This document shows, piece by piece, positions 1-8,042 of a stretch of 64,000 nucleotides of DNA. The notes beneath the pieces were generated by a model. The model did not search any database, had not been told where the DNA came from, and saw only the letters and a list, made by a program, of their open reading frames with translations. The DNA is from an uncultured Collinsella sp. (GTDB lineage: Bacteria; Actinomycetota; Coriobacteriia; Coriobacteriales; Coriobacteriaceae): positions 16,277 through 80,276 of the forward strand of contig CAKUGF010000008.1 of assembly GCA_934654585.1 (NCBI GenBank), given 5' to 3'. How positions within the stretch are numbered: the stretch's first letter is position 1; each line of letters opens with the position of its first letter. A program made the translations under genes and the position numbers.

Positions 1-1
1 G

Positions 2-1012
2 CGCGGCATTACGATCTCCGTTGCCCACGTTGAGTACGAGACCGCTGCCCGTCACTACGCTCACGTTGACTGCCCGGGCCACGCTGACTACGTCAAGAAC
101 ATGATCTCCGGTGCTGCTCAGATGGACGGCGCTATCCTGGTCATCGCCGCTACCGACGGCCCCATGGCTCAGACCCGCGAGCACATCCTGCTCGCCCGTC
201 AGGTCGGCGTTCCCTACATCGTCGTCTTCCTGAACAAGTGCGACATGGTCGACGATGACGAGCTCATCGACCTCGTCGAGATGGAGACCCGTGAGCTCCT
301 CTCCGAGTACGATTTCCCCGGCGACGATATCCCCGTCATCCGTGGTTCCGCTCTCGGCGCCCTCAACGGCGAGGAGAAGTGGATGGACGCCATCCGCGAG
401 CTCATGAACTCTGTCGACGAGTACATCCCGACGCCCGCCCGTGACAACGACCTTCCCTTCCTGATGGCCGTTGAGGACGTTATGACCATCTCCGGCCGTG
501 GTACTGTTGCTACCGGCCGTGTCGAGCGCGGTGAGCTCAAGCTCAACGAGCCCGTCGAGATCGTCGGCATCAAGGATACCCAGAACACCGTCGTTACCGG
601 TATCGAGATGTTCCGTAAGTCCATGGACTTCTGCGAGGCTGGCGACAACGTCGGTCTGCTGCTCCGCGGCATCAAGCGCGAGGACATCGAGCGCGGCCAG
701 GTTCTCTGCAAGCCCGGTTCGGTTACCCCGCACACCAAGTTCACCGGCGAGATCTACGTTCTGACCAAGGAGGAGGGCGGCCGTCACACCCCGTTCTTCG
801 ATGGTTATCGTCCTCAGTTCTACTTCCGTACCACCGACGTTACCGGTACGGTCAAGCTCCCCGAGGGCACCGAGATGGCTATGCCTGGTGACCACATCAC
901 CATCGAGGGCGACCTCATCCACCCGATCGCCATGGAGGAGGGCCTGCGCTTCGCTATCCGCGAGGGTGGCCACACCGTCGGTTCGGGCATCGTCTCCACG
1001 ATCATTGAGTAA
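2..1012 (+). CDS. tuf: Elongation factor Tu (5'-truncated by window edge)
   Basis: EF-Tu is the GTPase that carries aminoacyl-tRNA to the ribosome. The frame is open from base 2 and reads [14 protein letters not shown], an internal EF-Tu segment, so the start and the P-loop (about 60 residues) lie upstream of the window. About 336 residues are present, with the G3 motif DCPGHADY near bases 69-92 and the G4 motif NKCD near bases 232-243, followed by the two beta-barrel domains to the TAA at 1010-1012. A strong terminator follows directly. Codon choice is highly biased, as expected for a very highly expressed gene. It lies upstream of rpmG-trnW-secE rather than after fusA. Confidence 0.98.
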   Translation, partial: RGITISVAHVEYETAARHYAHVDCPGHADYVKNMISGAAQMDGAILVIAATDGPMAQTREHILLARQVGVPYIVVFLNKCDMVDDDELIDLVEMETRELLSEYDFPGDDIPVIRGSALGALNGEEKWMDAIRELMNSVDEYIPTPARDNDLPFLMAVEDVMTISGRGTVATGRVERGELKLNEPVEIVGIKDTQNTVVTGIEMFRKSMDFCEAGDNVGLLLRGIKREDIERGQVLCKPGSVTPHTKFTGEIYVLTKEEGGRHTPFFDGYRPQFYFRTTDVTGTVKLPEGTEMAMPGDHITIEGDLIHPIAMEEGLRFAIREGGHTVGSGIVSTIIE

Positions 1013-1040
1013 ATTAGCTCTCTGATATAGCTGACTTAGA

Positions 1041-1074
1041 GAACCCGGCACTTATTTGGGTGCCGGGTTCTTTT
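1041..1074 (+). terminator. Rho-independent terminator after tuf
   Basis: A perfect 10-bp stem (GAACCCGGCA / TGCCGGGTTC) with a 10-nt loop is followed by TTTT. Confidence 0.9.
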
Positions 1075-1216
1075 CTGCAATGGATGTCGAGCCATTGCTG
1101 GTGCTGTGAGGGTCGATAGCGGTCCTGGTCGCACCGTCGATTAGCTCTCGATGGCTTCATTGATGTGTTCCAAATATGAATGGATCCACCGAGAACCAAT
1201 TGACTCGAGGTTTTCG

Positions 1217-1244
1217 TTGACAGCACTTACGTAGAGCTGATAAA
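1217..1244 (+). promoter_or_regulatory. Promoter of the rpmG-trnW-secE-nusG run
   Basis: A TTGACA -35 box at 1217-1222 and a GATAAA -10 box at 1239-1244 are separated by 16 bp, about 50 bp ahead of rpmG. This is the best sigma-70-type match in the gap after the tuf terminator. TAAAGT at 1241-1246 (18-bp spacing) is an alternative -10. Confidence 0.6.
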
Positions 1245-1291
1245 GTACCAACTCGTGCCCGTACGGGGCGGAAATGAAAGGTTCAGGATAC

Positions 1292-1441
1292 ATGCGTACT
1301 CTAGTTACTCTTGCGTGCACTGAGTGCAAGCGCCGCAACTATACGACCACCAAGAACAAGTCTACTATGCCTGATCGTATGGAGATCAAGAAGTATTGCC
1401 CCTGGTGCCGTCACCACACGCTGCACAAAGAGACTCGCTAG
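1292..1441 (+). CDS. rpmG: 50S ribosomal protein L33
   Basis: A 49-residue protein starting [17 protein letters not shown] and ending HTLHKETR. It has the two CxxC pairs of the zinc-binding form of L33 (C9/C12 and C36/C39). The length is exactly that of the family. L33 sits on the large subunit near the E site. The gene lies between the promoter at 1217 and tRNA-Trp, an arrangement common upstream of secE in many bacteria. TAG stop at 1439-1441. Confidence 0.95.
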   Translation: MRTLVTLACTECKRRNYTTTKNKSTMPDRMEIKKYCPWCRHHTLHKETR

Positions 1442-1454
1442 TCTCTAGTCACAT

Positions 1455-1530
1455 ACGCCAGTAGTTCAATTGGTAGAGCATCGGTCTCCAAAACCGAGTG
1501 TTGAGGGTTCGAGTCCTTCCTGGCGTGCCA
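1455..1530 (+). tRNA. tRNA-Trp (CCA anticodon)
   Basis: A full cloverleaf can be drawn. The acceptor stem is ACGCCAG/CTGGCGT, the D stem GTTC/GAGC, and the anticodon stem TCGGT/ACCGA around loop CTCCAAA (anticodon CCA). The T arm is GAGGG-TTCGAGT-CCTTC. The discriminator is G and CCA is encoded at 1528-1530. tRNA-Trp beside secE is a common arrangement. Confidence 0.97.
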
Positions 1531-1540
1531 GTCATTATTC

Positions 1541-1570
1541 CGTAAGCTCCCACAAGGGGGCTTACGGTTT
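1541..1570 (+). terminator. Stem-loop between tRNA-Trp and secE
   Basis: CGTAAGCTCC pairs with GGGGCTTACG (one G-U) across a 10-nt loop and is followed by only TTTA. It could be a weak terminator or a processing hairpin that defines the tRNA 3' end and the secE mRNA 5' end. Confidence 0.5.
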
Positions 1571-1606
1571 ACTCATGTATAAGCGCATTGCGCGGAGGTA
1601 ACCCAA

Positions 1607-1945
1607 ATGGCCAACAAGAAGAACAAGAAGAAGGCTCAGCAGCCGGCACCTGCCAACAACGCTGCCGCCAACTCCAAGGTTGAGGCCAAGAAGGCCGTTG
1701 CCAAGAAGAACGAGAAGGCTGCGAAGTCCAAGAAGAATGAGAAGCCTGGTTTCTTCGCCCGCACCAAGAAGTATTTCGCTTCGGTGAAGTCCGAGATGAA
1801 GCGTGTCACGTGGCCCGATAAGAAGGAGCTCGTGAACTACTCGGTCGTCGTTTGCGCTTCTCTTATCGTCGTCGGCGTCGTCATCGCTCTGCTCGATGCT
1901 GGCTTTGGCGAGGCTCTTGCTCTGTTTTCTGGATTGAGGGGCTAA
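1607..1945 (+). CDS. secE: Preprotein translocase subunit SecE
   Basis: SecE is the small essential subunit that clamps SecY in the SecYEG export channel. The 112-residue protein has a Lys/Ala-rich N-terminal extension of about 50 residues. The SecE signature follows (FASVKSEMKRVTWPDKKEL), then one membrane segment near residues 78-100. The RBS GGAGG lies just upstream. It is followed three bases later by nusG, the usual secE-nusG pairing. Confidence 0.96.
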   Translation: MANKKNKKKAQQPAPANNAAANSKVEAKKAVAKKNEKAAKSKKNEKPGFFARTKKYFASVKSEMKRVTWPDKKELVNYSVVVCASLIVVGVVIALLDAGFGEALALFSGLRG

Positions 1946-1948
1946 ACC

Positions 1949-2485
1949 ATGTCTAAGCGTTGGTACGTCGTTCACACTTACTCTGGATACGAGAACCGCG
2001 TTAAGTCCGATCTCGAGCACCGCATCGAGACCATGGGCATGCAAGACCGTATCTTTGATATCGAGATTCCTATGGAGCGCGTCACCGAGATTAAAGAGGG
2101 TGGCAAGCGCGAGACCAAGGATTCCAAGATCTTCCCGGGTTATGTCCTGGTCCGCATGGAGATGGATGACGATGCATGGACGTGTGTTCGCAACACGCCC
2201 GGCGTCACCGGTTTCCTGGGCGGCAACGGCAAGCCCGCTCCGCTTTCTCGCGACGAGTACAACAAGATGACTCGTCGTCCCGGTAAGGGCGATTCGCCCA
2301 AGCGCACCTCGGTTGATATCCAGGTCGGCACGTCCGTCCGCGTCACCGATGGCCCGCTTACCGACTTTGATGGCAAGGTCTCCGAGGTTAACACCGAGGC
2401 TGGCAAGCTCAAGGTCACGCTGATGATTTTTGGCCGCGAGACGCCGGTCGAGCTTGACTTTAACCAGGTCGCTGTCATCGCTTAA
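1949..2485 (+). CDS. nusG: Transcription termination/antitermination protein NusG
   Basis: A 178-residue protein with the NGN domain at the N-terminus (KRWYVVHTYSGYE, then FPGYVLVRMEM) and a C-terminal KOW domain (VGTSVRVTDGPLTDFDGKV, around residues 128-150). NusG binds RNA polymerase and couples it to Rho or the ribosome. The length is normal for the family. It sits between secE and rplK, the conserved order. Confidence 0.98.
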   Translation: MSKRWYVVHTYSGYENRVKSDLEHRIETMGMQDRIFDIEIPMERVTEIKEGGKRETKDSKIFPGYVLVRMEMDDDAWTCVRNTPGVTGFLGGNGKPAPLSRDEYNKMTRRPGKGDSPKRTSVDIQVGTSVRVTDGPLTDFDGKVSEVNTEAGKLKVTLMIFGRETPVELDFNQVAVIA

Positions 2486-2605
2486 GTTTTCGTCCGTTCG
2501 CGCGAGCGTGCTTCTTCTGTGACTGCTCATCTCAGGAGTGCTTCTAACACGTGCGTGCTTACGATATAGCAAGTACTTCACACTCGTGATTCGAAAGGAA
2601 TGACC

Positions 2606-3034
2606 ATGGCTGAGAAGAAGGTTGCCAACGTCATTAAGCTCCAGATTCCTGCTGGTGCCGCTAACCCCGCTCCTCCCGTCGGCCCCGCCCTGGGCGCTGC
2701 TGGCGTGAACATCATGCAGTTCTGCCAGGCCTTTAACGCCGAGACGCAGGACAAGAAGGGCGACATCATCCCCGTTGAGATCTCTGTCTACGAGGATAAG
2801 TCCTTCTCCTTCATCACCAAGACCCCGCCGGCGGCTCACCTCATCAAGAAGGAGCTGAACCTCAAGTCTGGTTCCGCTAAGCCCCAGGCCGACAAGGTCG
2901 GTCAGCTCTCCCAGGAGCAGCTCACCAAGATCGCCGAGATCAAGATGCCGGACCTCAATGCCAACGACATTGACGCCGCCAAGAAGATCATCGCCGGTAC
3001 CGCCCGCTCCATGGGCGTCACCATCGCTGAGTAG
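2606..3034 (+). CDS. rplK: 50S ribosomal protein L11
   Basis: The 142-residue protein ([19 protein letters not shown]) contains the proline-rich [17 protein letters not shown] segment and a C-terminal rRNA-binding domain ([12 protein letters not shown]). L11 forms the GTPase-associated centre. ATG 2606 is preferred to ATG 2600, because AAAGGA at 2594-2599 abuts 2600 but is 6 bp from 2606. In other bacteria L1 represses this operon by binding the rplK leader; I could not identify that site here. Confidence 0.97.
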   Translation: MAEKKVANVIKLQIPAGAANPAPPVGPALGAAGVNIMQFCQAFNAETQDKKGDIIPVEISVYEDKSFSFITKTPPAAHLIKKELNLKSGSAKPQADKVGQLSQEQLTKIAEIKMPDLNANDIDAAKKIIAGTARSMGVTIAE

Positions 3035-3052
3035 CGATTTCTTTAGGTAATG

Positions 3053-3078
3053 ACGGGTGCTCCAGCCGGGGCGCCCGT
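3053..3078 (+). other. Stem-loop between rplK and rplA
   Basis: ACGGGTGCTCC pairs with GGGGCGCCCGT (two G-U) over a 4-nt loop. No U-tract follows, so it is more likely an mRNA processing or stability hairpin than a terminator. Confidence 0.5.
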
Positions 3079-3151
3079 TATATGTGTGCAATAGGGCACA
3101 CGATACGATGTGGGAGGGCTCACGCCCGTTTAACCACAGGAGGTAATGCAC

Positions 3152-3859
3152 ATGGCTAAGCATGGTAAGAGCTATAAGGCCGCTGCCGAGAAGATCGACC
3201 GCGCCACGCTCCACACCCCCCTTCAGGCTGCCAAGCTCGTCAAGGAGCTCGACACCGCCAAGTTCGACGAGACCGTCGAGGTCCACTTCCGTCTGGGCAT
3301 CGATACTCGTAAGGCTGACCAGAACATCCGTGGTTCCATCTCCCTGCCCCACGGCACCGGCAAGACCGTTCGTGTTGCCGTCTTCGCCGAGGGCGAGAAG
3401 GCCCGCGAGGCCGAGGCTGCCGGCGCCGACATCATCGGCTCCGACGAACTCGTCGCCCAGATCCAGAAGGGCGAGATCAACTTCGACGCCGCTATCGCTA
3501 CGCCGAACATGATGGCCAAGGTTGGCCGCATCGGTAAGATCCTTGGTCCCCGTGGCCTCATGCCGAACCCCAAGCTCGGCACCGTGACCATGGACGTCGC
3601 CAAGATGGTCTCCGAGCTCAAGGCTGGCCGCGTTGAGTACCGCGCCGACCGTTATGGCATCTGCCACGTGCCCCTGGGCAAGAAGTCCTTCTCTGAGCAG
3701 CAGCTCGTCGAGAACTACGCTGCCCTGTACACCGAGATCCTGCGCGTCAAGCCCTCTTCTGCTAAGGGTAAGTACGTCAAGTCCATCTCCGTGTCTTCCA
3801 CCATGGGCCCTGGCGTCAAGGTCGATCCCGCTGTCCAGCGTGACTTCCTGGCTGAGTAA
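3152..3859 (+). CDS. rplA: 50S ribosomal protein L1
   Basis: The 235-residue protein starts [17 protein letters not shown]. It carries the L1 signature around [19 protein letters not shown] and the C-terminal [15 protein letters not shown] segment. ATG 3152 is preferred over ATG 3146, because AGGAGG at 3138-3143 is 8 bp upstream of 3152. L1 forms the mobile stalk at the E site. A terminator follows, so rplJ and rplL do not continue this operon; they lie about 34.7 kb away. Confidence 0.97.
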   Translation: MAKHGKSYKAAAEKIDRATLHTPLQAAKLVKELDTAKFDETVEVHFRLGIDTRKADQNIRGSISLPHGTGKTVRVAVFAEGEKAREAEAAGADIIGSDELVAQIQKGEINFDAAIATPNMMAKVGRIGKILGPRGLMPNPKLGTVTMDVAKMVSELKAGRVEYRADRYGICHVPLGKKSFSEQQLVENYAALYTEILRVKPSSAKGKYVKSISVSSTMGPGVKVDPAVQRDFLAE

Positions 3860-3895
3860 CTGTTAGTTACTGCCTGAGCAAAGCAAGCATTGCTA

Positions 3896-3934
3896 AAGAA
3901 ACCCGGTTCTGCCTCGTGCAGGACCGGGTTTCTT
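3896..3934 (+). terminator. Terminator after rplA
   Basis: AAGAAACCCGGTTCTGC pairs with GCAGGACCGGGTTTCTT (17 bp, one G-U) over a short loop. The A-rich/T-rich flanks make it potentially bidirectional. Confidence 0.88.
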
Positions 3935-3945
3935 GCTATCGCGCC

Positions 3946-3992
3946 ACCAAAACCACCACAAAGGGGACAGGCACCTTTGTGGTGGTTTTGGT
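3946..3992 (+). repeat. CTGTCCC-core palindromic repeat, copy 1
   Basis: Perfect 19-bp arms (ACCAAAACCACCACAAAGG and its complement) surround a 9-nt loop GGACAGGCA. It is in reverse orientation to the copies at 9,398 and 15,141. It lies between the rplA terminator and the leu leader. Confidence 0.9.
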
Positions 3993-4074
3993 CCAAATGT
4001 TCGCCAGATATAGTTTCGTCTGTGTTACACTTTAGCGCGATGTAGTGAATACCCGAGGCCGAGAGGAGCCGAAC

Positions 4075-4134
4075 ATGTTCAAGAACACGCAACAGCTCCT
4101 AGGCCTAGCGCTACTAGATGGGATAGCGCGCTAG
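4075..4134 (+). CDS. leu operon leader peptide (attenuation)
   Basis: A 19-residue reading frame, MFKNTQQLLGLALLDGIAR, begins at ATG 4075 with GAGAGGAGC upstream. Five of 19 residues are leucine, in the cluster LLGLALL, and four of the five codons are CTA, which the large genes here rarely use. It lies about 150 bp ahead of leuA and just before a terminator-like hairpin. This fits classical transcription attenuation, in which a ribosome stalls when charged tRNA-Leu is scarce. Role inferred from position and codon content. Confidence 0.85.
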   Translation: MFKNTQQLLGLALLDGIAR

Positions 4135-4221
4135 GGTTGTAATCTCGCTATAACGATAAGTTGTACCCGGGTGCGCTATCGTCCGCCGCTTTTGGGCGTG
4201 ATGAGCGACACGGGTATTTTT
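4122..4221 (+). promoter_or_regulatory. leu attenuator: antiterminator and terminator hairpins
   Basis: The terminator hairpin runs from TACCCGGGTGCGC (from 4164) to GCGACACGGGTA (to 4216), followed by TTTTT (4217-4221). A competing pairing is GATAGCGC (4122-4129, inside the leader-peptide frame) with GCGCTATC (4173-4180), a perfect 8 bp. That pairing would remove the 5' side of the terminator stem. Leader translation could therefore decide which structure forms. Confidence 0.75.
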
Positions 4222-4285
4222 CTATCTTGGGGCACTCCATCTCTCCTGAAAGCCATCTGTATCTCAGGCCTATCAGGAGGAAATC

Positions 4286-5821
4286 ATGAGCCGTAAAATC
4301 GCAATCTTTGACACCACTCTGCGCGACGGAGAGCAGTCTCCCGGCGCCAGCATGAATACCGAGGAAAAGCTCGTTATCGCTCGCCAGCTCGTGCGCATGA
4401 ACGTGGACGTTATCGAGGCGGGCTTTCCGATCTCGAGCCCCGGTGATTTTCGCTCGGTGCAGGAGATCGGCAAGATTGCGGGCGACCGTTGTACGATATG
4501 CGGCCTCACCCGTGCGGTGGACAGGGACATCGAAGTAGCCGCAGAAGCCCTCAAAACGGCTCAGAGGCCCCGTATCCACACCGGTCTGGGTGTGAGCCCC
4601 AGCCATCTGCGCGACAAGCTCCATATGACCGAGGACGAGGCTATTGAGCGCGCCATCCACGCCGTGAAGCATGCTCGCAAGTTTGTTGACGACGTTGAGT
4701 TTTATGCCGAGGACGCGGGTCGCTCCGATCAGGACTTCCTCGTTCGCATTATCGAAGCGGCGGTCAAGGCCGGCGCCACGGTCGTGAACATTCCCGACAC
4801 CACGGGCTACAACATGCCCTGGGAGTTTGGCGCCCGCATTCGTGACCTGCGCGAGCGCGTTGCCGGTATCGAAGATGTCACGATCTCGGTCCACACCCAT
4901 AACGACCTGGGCATGGCCACCGCGCTTGCGCTCGAGGCCGTTCGCAACGGCGCGACGCAGATTGAGTGCACGATCAACGGCCTGGGCGAGCGCGCGGGCA
5001 ACACGGCGCTCGAAGAAGTCGTGATGGCCATGAAGATGCACGAGCAGGATCTGGACGCACACACCGACATCGTGACGACCGAGCTCACGCGCGCCTCCAA
5101 ACTCGTCAGCTCTATTACCGGCATCAACGTGCAGCCCAACAAGTCCATCGTGGGCGCCAACGCTTTTGCCCACAGCTCGGGCATCCATCAGGACGGCGTG
5201 CTCAAGGCGCGTGATACCTACGAGATCATCGATCCCAAAGACGTGGGCGCCGCCGGTTCCGAGATTATCCTTTCGGCGCGCTCGGGTCACGCGGCGCTGC
5301 GCCATCGCCTCGCCGAGCTGGGTTATACCTTTGGCGACGAGGAGTTCGAGGCCATTTACCAGCGCTTCCTGGAGATTGCCGACCAAAAGAAGGAAGTCTT
5401 TGACGAGGATCTGGAGTCGATGATCCAGGAGCGTCAGCGCGAGGTCAAGGCGATCTACGCGCTCGATGCGCTTCAGGTTTCCTGCGGCGACCCGCTCATT
5501 CCCACGGCCACGGCGACCATTACGGACGAGGAGGGCGAGACCCACGTGGTGTGCTCAACGGGCGCCGGCCCGGTCGACGCGGCGTATAAGGCGGTCGATA
5601 AGGCAATTTCTGCCCATGGCGAGCTGACGGAGTTTAACGTCAAGGCCATCACGCGCGGCATCGATGCCATCGGCGAGGTAACGGTGCGTATTACCGCCGA
5701 GGACGGCAATATCTACACCGGGCGCGGCGCGGACACCGACATTATCGTGAGCTCGGCCAAGGCTTACATCAACGCCATCAACCGCATGATCCAGACCAAT
5801 CGCTCCAAGGCGGGCAAGTAA
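4286..5821 (+). CDS. leuA: 2-isopropylmalate synthase
   Basis: LeuA condenses acetyl-CoA with 2-ketoisovalerate, the committed step of leucine synthesis. The 511-residue protein has the catalytic signature [14 protein letters not shown] at residues 8-21 and the metal-binding HTHNDLG near residue 200. The C-terminal part (about 380-511) corresponds to the leucine-binding regulatory domain ([18 protein letters not shown]). The RBS CAGGAGGAAATC precedes the ATG. It is the first gene after the attenuator, with leuC 42 bp downstream. Confidence 0.97.
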   Translation: MSRKIAIFDTTLRDGEQSPGASMNTEEKLVIARQLVRMNVDVIEAGFPISSPGDFRSVQEIGKIAGDRCTICGLTRAVDRDIEVAAEALKTAQRPRIHTGLGVSPSHLRDKLHMTEDEAIERAIHAVKHARKFVDDVEFYAEDAGRSDQDFLVRIIEAAVKAGATVVNIPDTTGYNMPWEFGARIRDLRERVAGIEDVTISVHTHNDLGMATALALEAVRNGATQIECTINGLGERAGNTALEEVVMAMKMHEQDLDAHTDIVTTELTRASKLVSSITGINVQPNKSIVGANAFAHSSGIHQDGVLKARDTYEIIDPKDVGAAGSEIILSARSGHAALRHRLAELGYTFGDEEFEAIYQRFLEIADQKKEVFDEDLESMIQERQREVKAIYALDALQVSCGDPLIPTATATITDEEGETHVVCSTGAGPVDAAYKAVDKAISAHGELTEFNVKAITRGIDAIGEVTVRITAEDGNIYTGRGADTDIIVSSAKAYINAINRMIQTNRSKAGK

Positions 5822-5863
5822 CGATATCCGGCAGGGCGCAAGCCCGCATGAGAGGGGAATCAC

Positions 5864-7129
5864 ATGGCACGTTCCATGACCGTAGCAGAAAAGATTTTGG
5901 CAGCACACGCGGGTTTGGATGAGGTCAAGCCGGGCCAGCTGGTCGAATGCGACCTGGACATTGTGCTCGCCAACGACATTACCGCGCCTATCGCGATCGA
6001 CGTCTTTCGCGAGCTGGGTGCGACCGAGGTGTTCGATCGCGATCGCATTTGTCTGGTGCCCGACCACTATGCGCCCAACAAAGACATCAAGAGCGCCGAG
6101 CAGACCAAAAAGATGCGCGATTTTGCGCACGAGCAGCATGTGACGCATTACTACGAGCAGGGGTGCGCAGGCATCGAGCATGCCCTGCTGCCCGAGCGCG
6201 GCGTGGTAGTGCCGGGCGACCTGATCATCGGTGCCGATTCGCATACCTGCACCTATGGCGCGCTGGGTGCGTTCTCGACGGGCGTGGGCTCGACGGATGC
6301 CGGTGTGGGCATTGCGACGGGTCGCGCGTGGTTTAAGGTGCCGCCGACGATTCGCTTTGAGATTAACGGCGAGCTCGCGGACGGCGCCACGGCCAAGGAC
6401 ATCATCTTGCACATCATCGGCATAATCGGCGTGGACGGGGCTCTCTACCAGGCTATGGAGTTTGCCGGTAGCACCATCGAGGGCCTTTCGATGGAAGGCC
6501 GTATGACCATTTCGAATATGGCGATCGAGGCGGGCGGCAAGGCCGGCATTATCGAGGTCGATGACGTCGCGCGCGCCTGGCTCAAGGGTCGTTGTGAGCG
6601 CGAGTACGTGGAGTATCATGCCGATTCGGATGCCGAGTATGCTGAGGTCATTACCATCGACGCCGCCGACATTAAGCCGTGCGTGTCGTGGCCGCATCTG
6701 CCGAGCAACACCCATCCGGTGAGTGAGAGCCGCCATATCACGATTGACCAGGCGGTCATCGGTTCGTGCACCAATGGCCGCATCGAGGACATGCGTGCGG
6801 CTGCCGAGGTCATGCGCGGCCATAAGGTTGCCGACGGCGTGCGCTGCATCGTGATTCCGGCGACGCAGGCGGTCTTCCGTCAGTGCATGCAGGAGGGCCT
6901 GACCGACATCTTCCTGGAGGCCAACTGCGTGTTCTCTACGCCCACGTGCGGTCCGTGCCTGGGTGGTTATATGGGCATCCTGGCGGCGGGGGAGCGGTGT
7001 GTCTCCACGACCAACCGAAACTTTGTCGGGCGCATGGGCGACCCCACGTCCGAGGTCTATCTGGCCTCGCCGGCTGTTGCTGCGGCTTCTGCCGTGGCGG
7101 GGCATATCTGCTTGCCGTCTGACCTGTAA
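5864..7129 (+). CDS. leuC: 3-isopropylmalate dehydratase large subunit
   Basis: LeuC is the 4Fe-4S subunit of isopropylmalate isomerase and works with LeuD. At 421 residues it belongs to the shorter aconitase-superfamily LeuC type. Visible motifs are GADSHTCTYGALG, the substrate-site GSCTNGR and the cluster-binding region STPTCGPCLGG, with its two cysteines near the C-terminus. It follows leuA in the same operon. Unusually, the partner gene leuD does not follow directly; about 394 bp of palindromic DNA intervene. Confidence 0.96.
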   Translation: MARSMTVAEKILAAHAGLDEVKPGQLVECDLDIVLANDITAPIAIDVFRELGATEVFDRDRICLVPDHYAPNKDIKSAEQTKKMRDFAHEQHVTHYYEQGCAGIEHALLPERGVVVPGDLIIGADSHTCTYGALGAFSTGVGSTDAGVGIATGRAWFKVPPTIRFEINGELADGATAKDIILHIIGIIGVDGALYQAMEFAGSTIEGLSMEGRMTISNMAIEAGGKAGIIEVDDVARAWLKGRCEREYVEYHADSDAEYAEVITIDAADIKPCVSWPHLPSNTHPVSESRHITIDQAVIGSCTNGRIEDMRAAAEVMRGHKVADGVRCIVIPATQAVFRQCMQEGLTDIFLEANCVFSTPTCGPCLGGYMGILAAGERCVSTTNRNFVGRMGDPTSEVYLASPAVAAASAVAGHICLPSDL

Positions 7130-7169
7130 GGGCTACGGGGCCCTTCGACCTTTGCTCGCTACTGCGGAC

Positions 7170-7226
7170 AGTCCTGGCTCGCACGGAGGCCACATTAAGT
7201 GGCCTCCGGCTCGTGCGGAACTCGCG
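7170..7226 (-). repeat. TTAAT-core palindromic repeat, copy A
   Basis: Read on the minus strand: TTCCGCACGAGCC, then GGAGGCCAC-TTAAT-GTGGCCTCC, then GTGCGAGCCAGGACTGTCC. It shares the core and flanks with copies at 7,415 and 38,237, but its stem sequence differs by changes that keep pairing. Confidence 0.85.
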
Positions 7227-7390
7227 GCGGACGAAATACCCAAGACCCTGCTGCGATGAGGTCTGACATGACATGTTCGCCACGGTAGGGGCTGCAGTAC
7301 TGCCGAGTGGGGCCAGATGGACCCGCGCCGTGGAAAGGTCTTATCTGATATTGAAGCATGAGCTTTTTTGTAGTCGAAACGAGAACGAGG

Positions 7391-7495
7391 GATTTGATAT
7401 TTGCTTGCGTTGAGTTCCGCACGAGCCGGAGAGCACTTAATGTGCTCTCCGTGCGAGCAGGACTGTCCGAATAAGCAAGTAAATATCAAATCCCC
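7391..7495 (+). repeat. TTAAT-core palindromic repeat, copy B, with outer arms
   Basis: The inner hairpin GGAGAGCAC-TTAAT-GTGCTCTCC is nested inside outer arms GATTTGATATTTGCTTGC and GCAAGTAAATATCAAATC (one mismatch). The outer arms are unrelated to those of the copy at 38,158, while the core is the same. Confidence 0.85.
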
Positions 7496-7523
7496 CACAT
7501 CCCATTTTTGAACGGAGAACGAT

Positions 7524-8036
7524 ATGAACTTTGAAGGATCGGTTTTTAAGTACGGTCGTGACGTCGACACGGATGTGATTATTCCGGCTCGTTATCTCAA
7601 CTCGTCGGATCATGCGCACCTGGCTGCTCATGCGATGGAGGACATTGATCCCGCGTTTGCCAGTACGGTGAAGCCTGGTGACATCATTGTGGCTGAAGAG
7701 AACTTTGGTTGTGGTTCTTCGCGTGAGCATGCTCCGGTTGCTATTAAGGCTGCGGGAGTGTCGTGCGTCATTGCTAAGAGCTTCGCTCGTATTTTCTATC
7801 GCAATGCCATTAATGTGGGTCTGCCCATTATGGAGTGCCCTGAGGCCGTCGATGCGATTCGTGCTGGCGACATCGTGAAGGTCGATACCGAAGCTGGCGT
7901 TATCACAAATGGGCGCACCGGCGAGACCTTTACGGCTGAGCCGTTTCCGCCGTTTATTGCCGAGATTATCGAGGCTGGTGGCCTGGTCGCGCGCACGCGT
8001 GCCAAGATTGCTGCGGCAAAGGCTCAGGAGGCGTAG
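7524..8036 (+). CDS. leuD: 3-isopropylmalate dehydratase small subunit
   Basis: The 170-residue protein contains the swivelling-domain motifs [16 protein letters not shown] at the N-terminus and [11 protein letters not shown] near residue 60, typical of LeuD. It completes the LeuC active site. GGAGAACGAT gives the RBS. AGGAGG near its 3' end serves leuB, which starts 7 bp after its stop. Confidence 0.96.
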   Translation: MNFEGSVFKYGRDVDTDVIIPARYLNSSDHAHLAAHAMEDIDPAFASTVKPGDIIVAEENFGCGSSREHAPVAIKAAGVSCVIAKSFARIFYRNAINVGLPIMECPEAVDAIRAGDIVKVDTEAGVITNGRTGETFTAEPFPPFIAEIIEAGGLVARTRAKIAAAKAQEA

Positions 8037-8042
8037 GCGATT

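Larger units (their letters stand above)
7130..7523. other. Palindrome-rich gap between leuC and leuD
   Basis: There is no credible gene. The gap holds two copies of one palindromic element (7,170-7,226 and 7,391-7,495), annotated separately. Between them lie a weaker inverted pair CCACGG/CCGTGG (about 7,280-7,332) and an AT-richer stretch. leuD translation restarts with its own RBS at about 7,512. Whether the leuA transcript reads through cannot be told from sequence. Confidence 0.7.

Noticed and set aside
1562..3667. A 701-codon antisense frame across secE-nusG-rplK-rplA
   Set aside because: It is a shadow of the sense genes, crosses several real gene boundaries and has no translation signals.
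7266..7340. A small RNA or gene between the leuC-leuD palindromes
   Set aside because: There is only a weak inverted pair, with no promoter or terminator pair and no convincing start.
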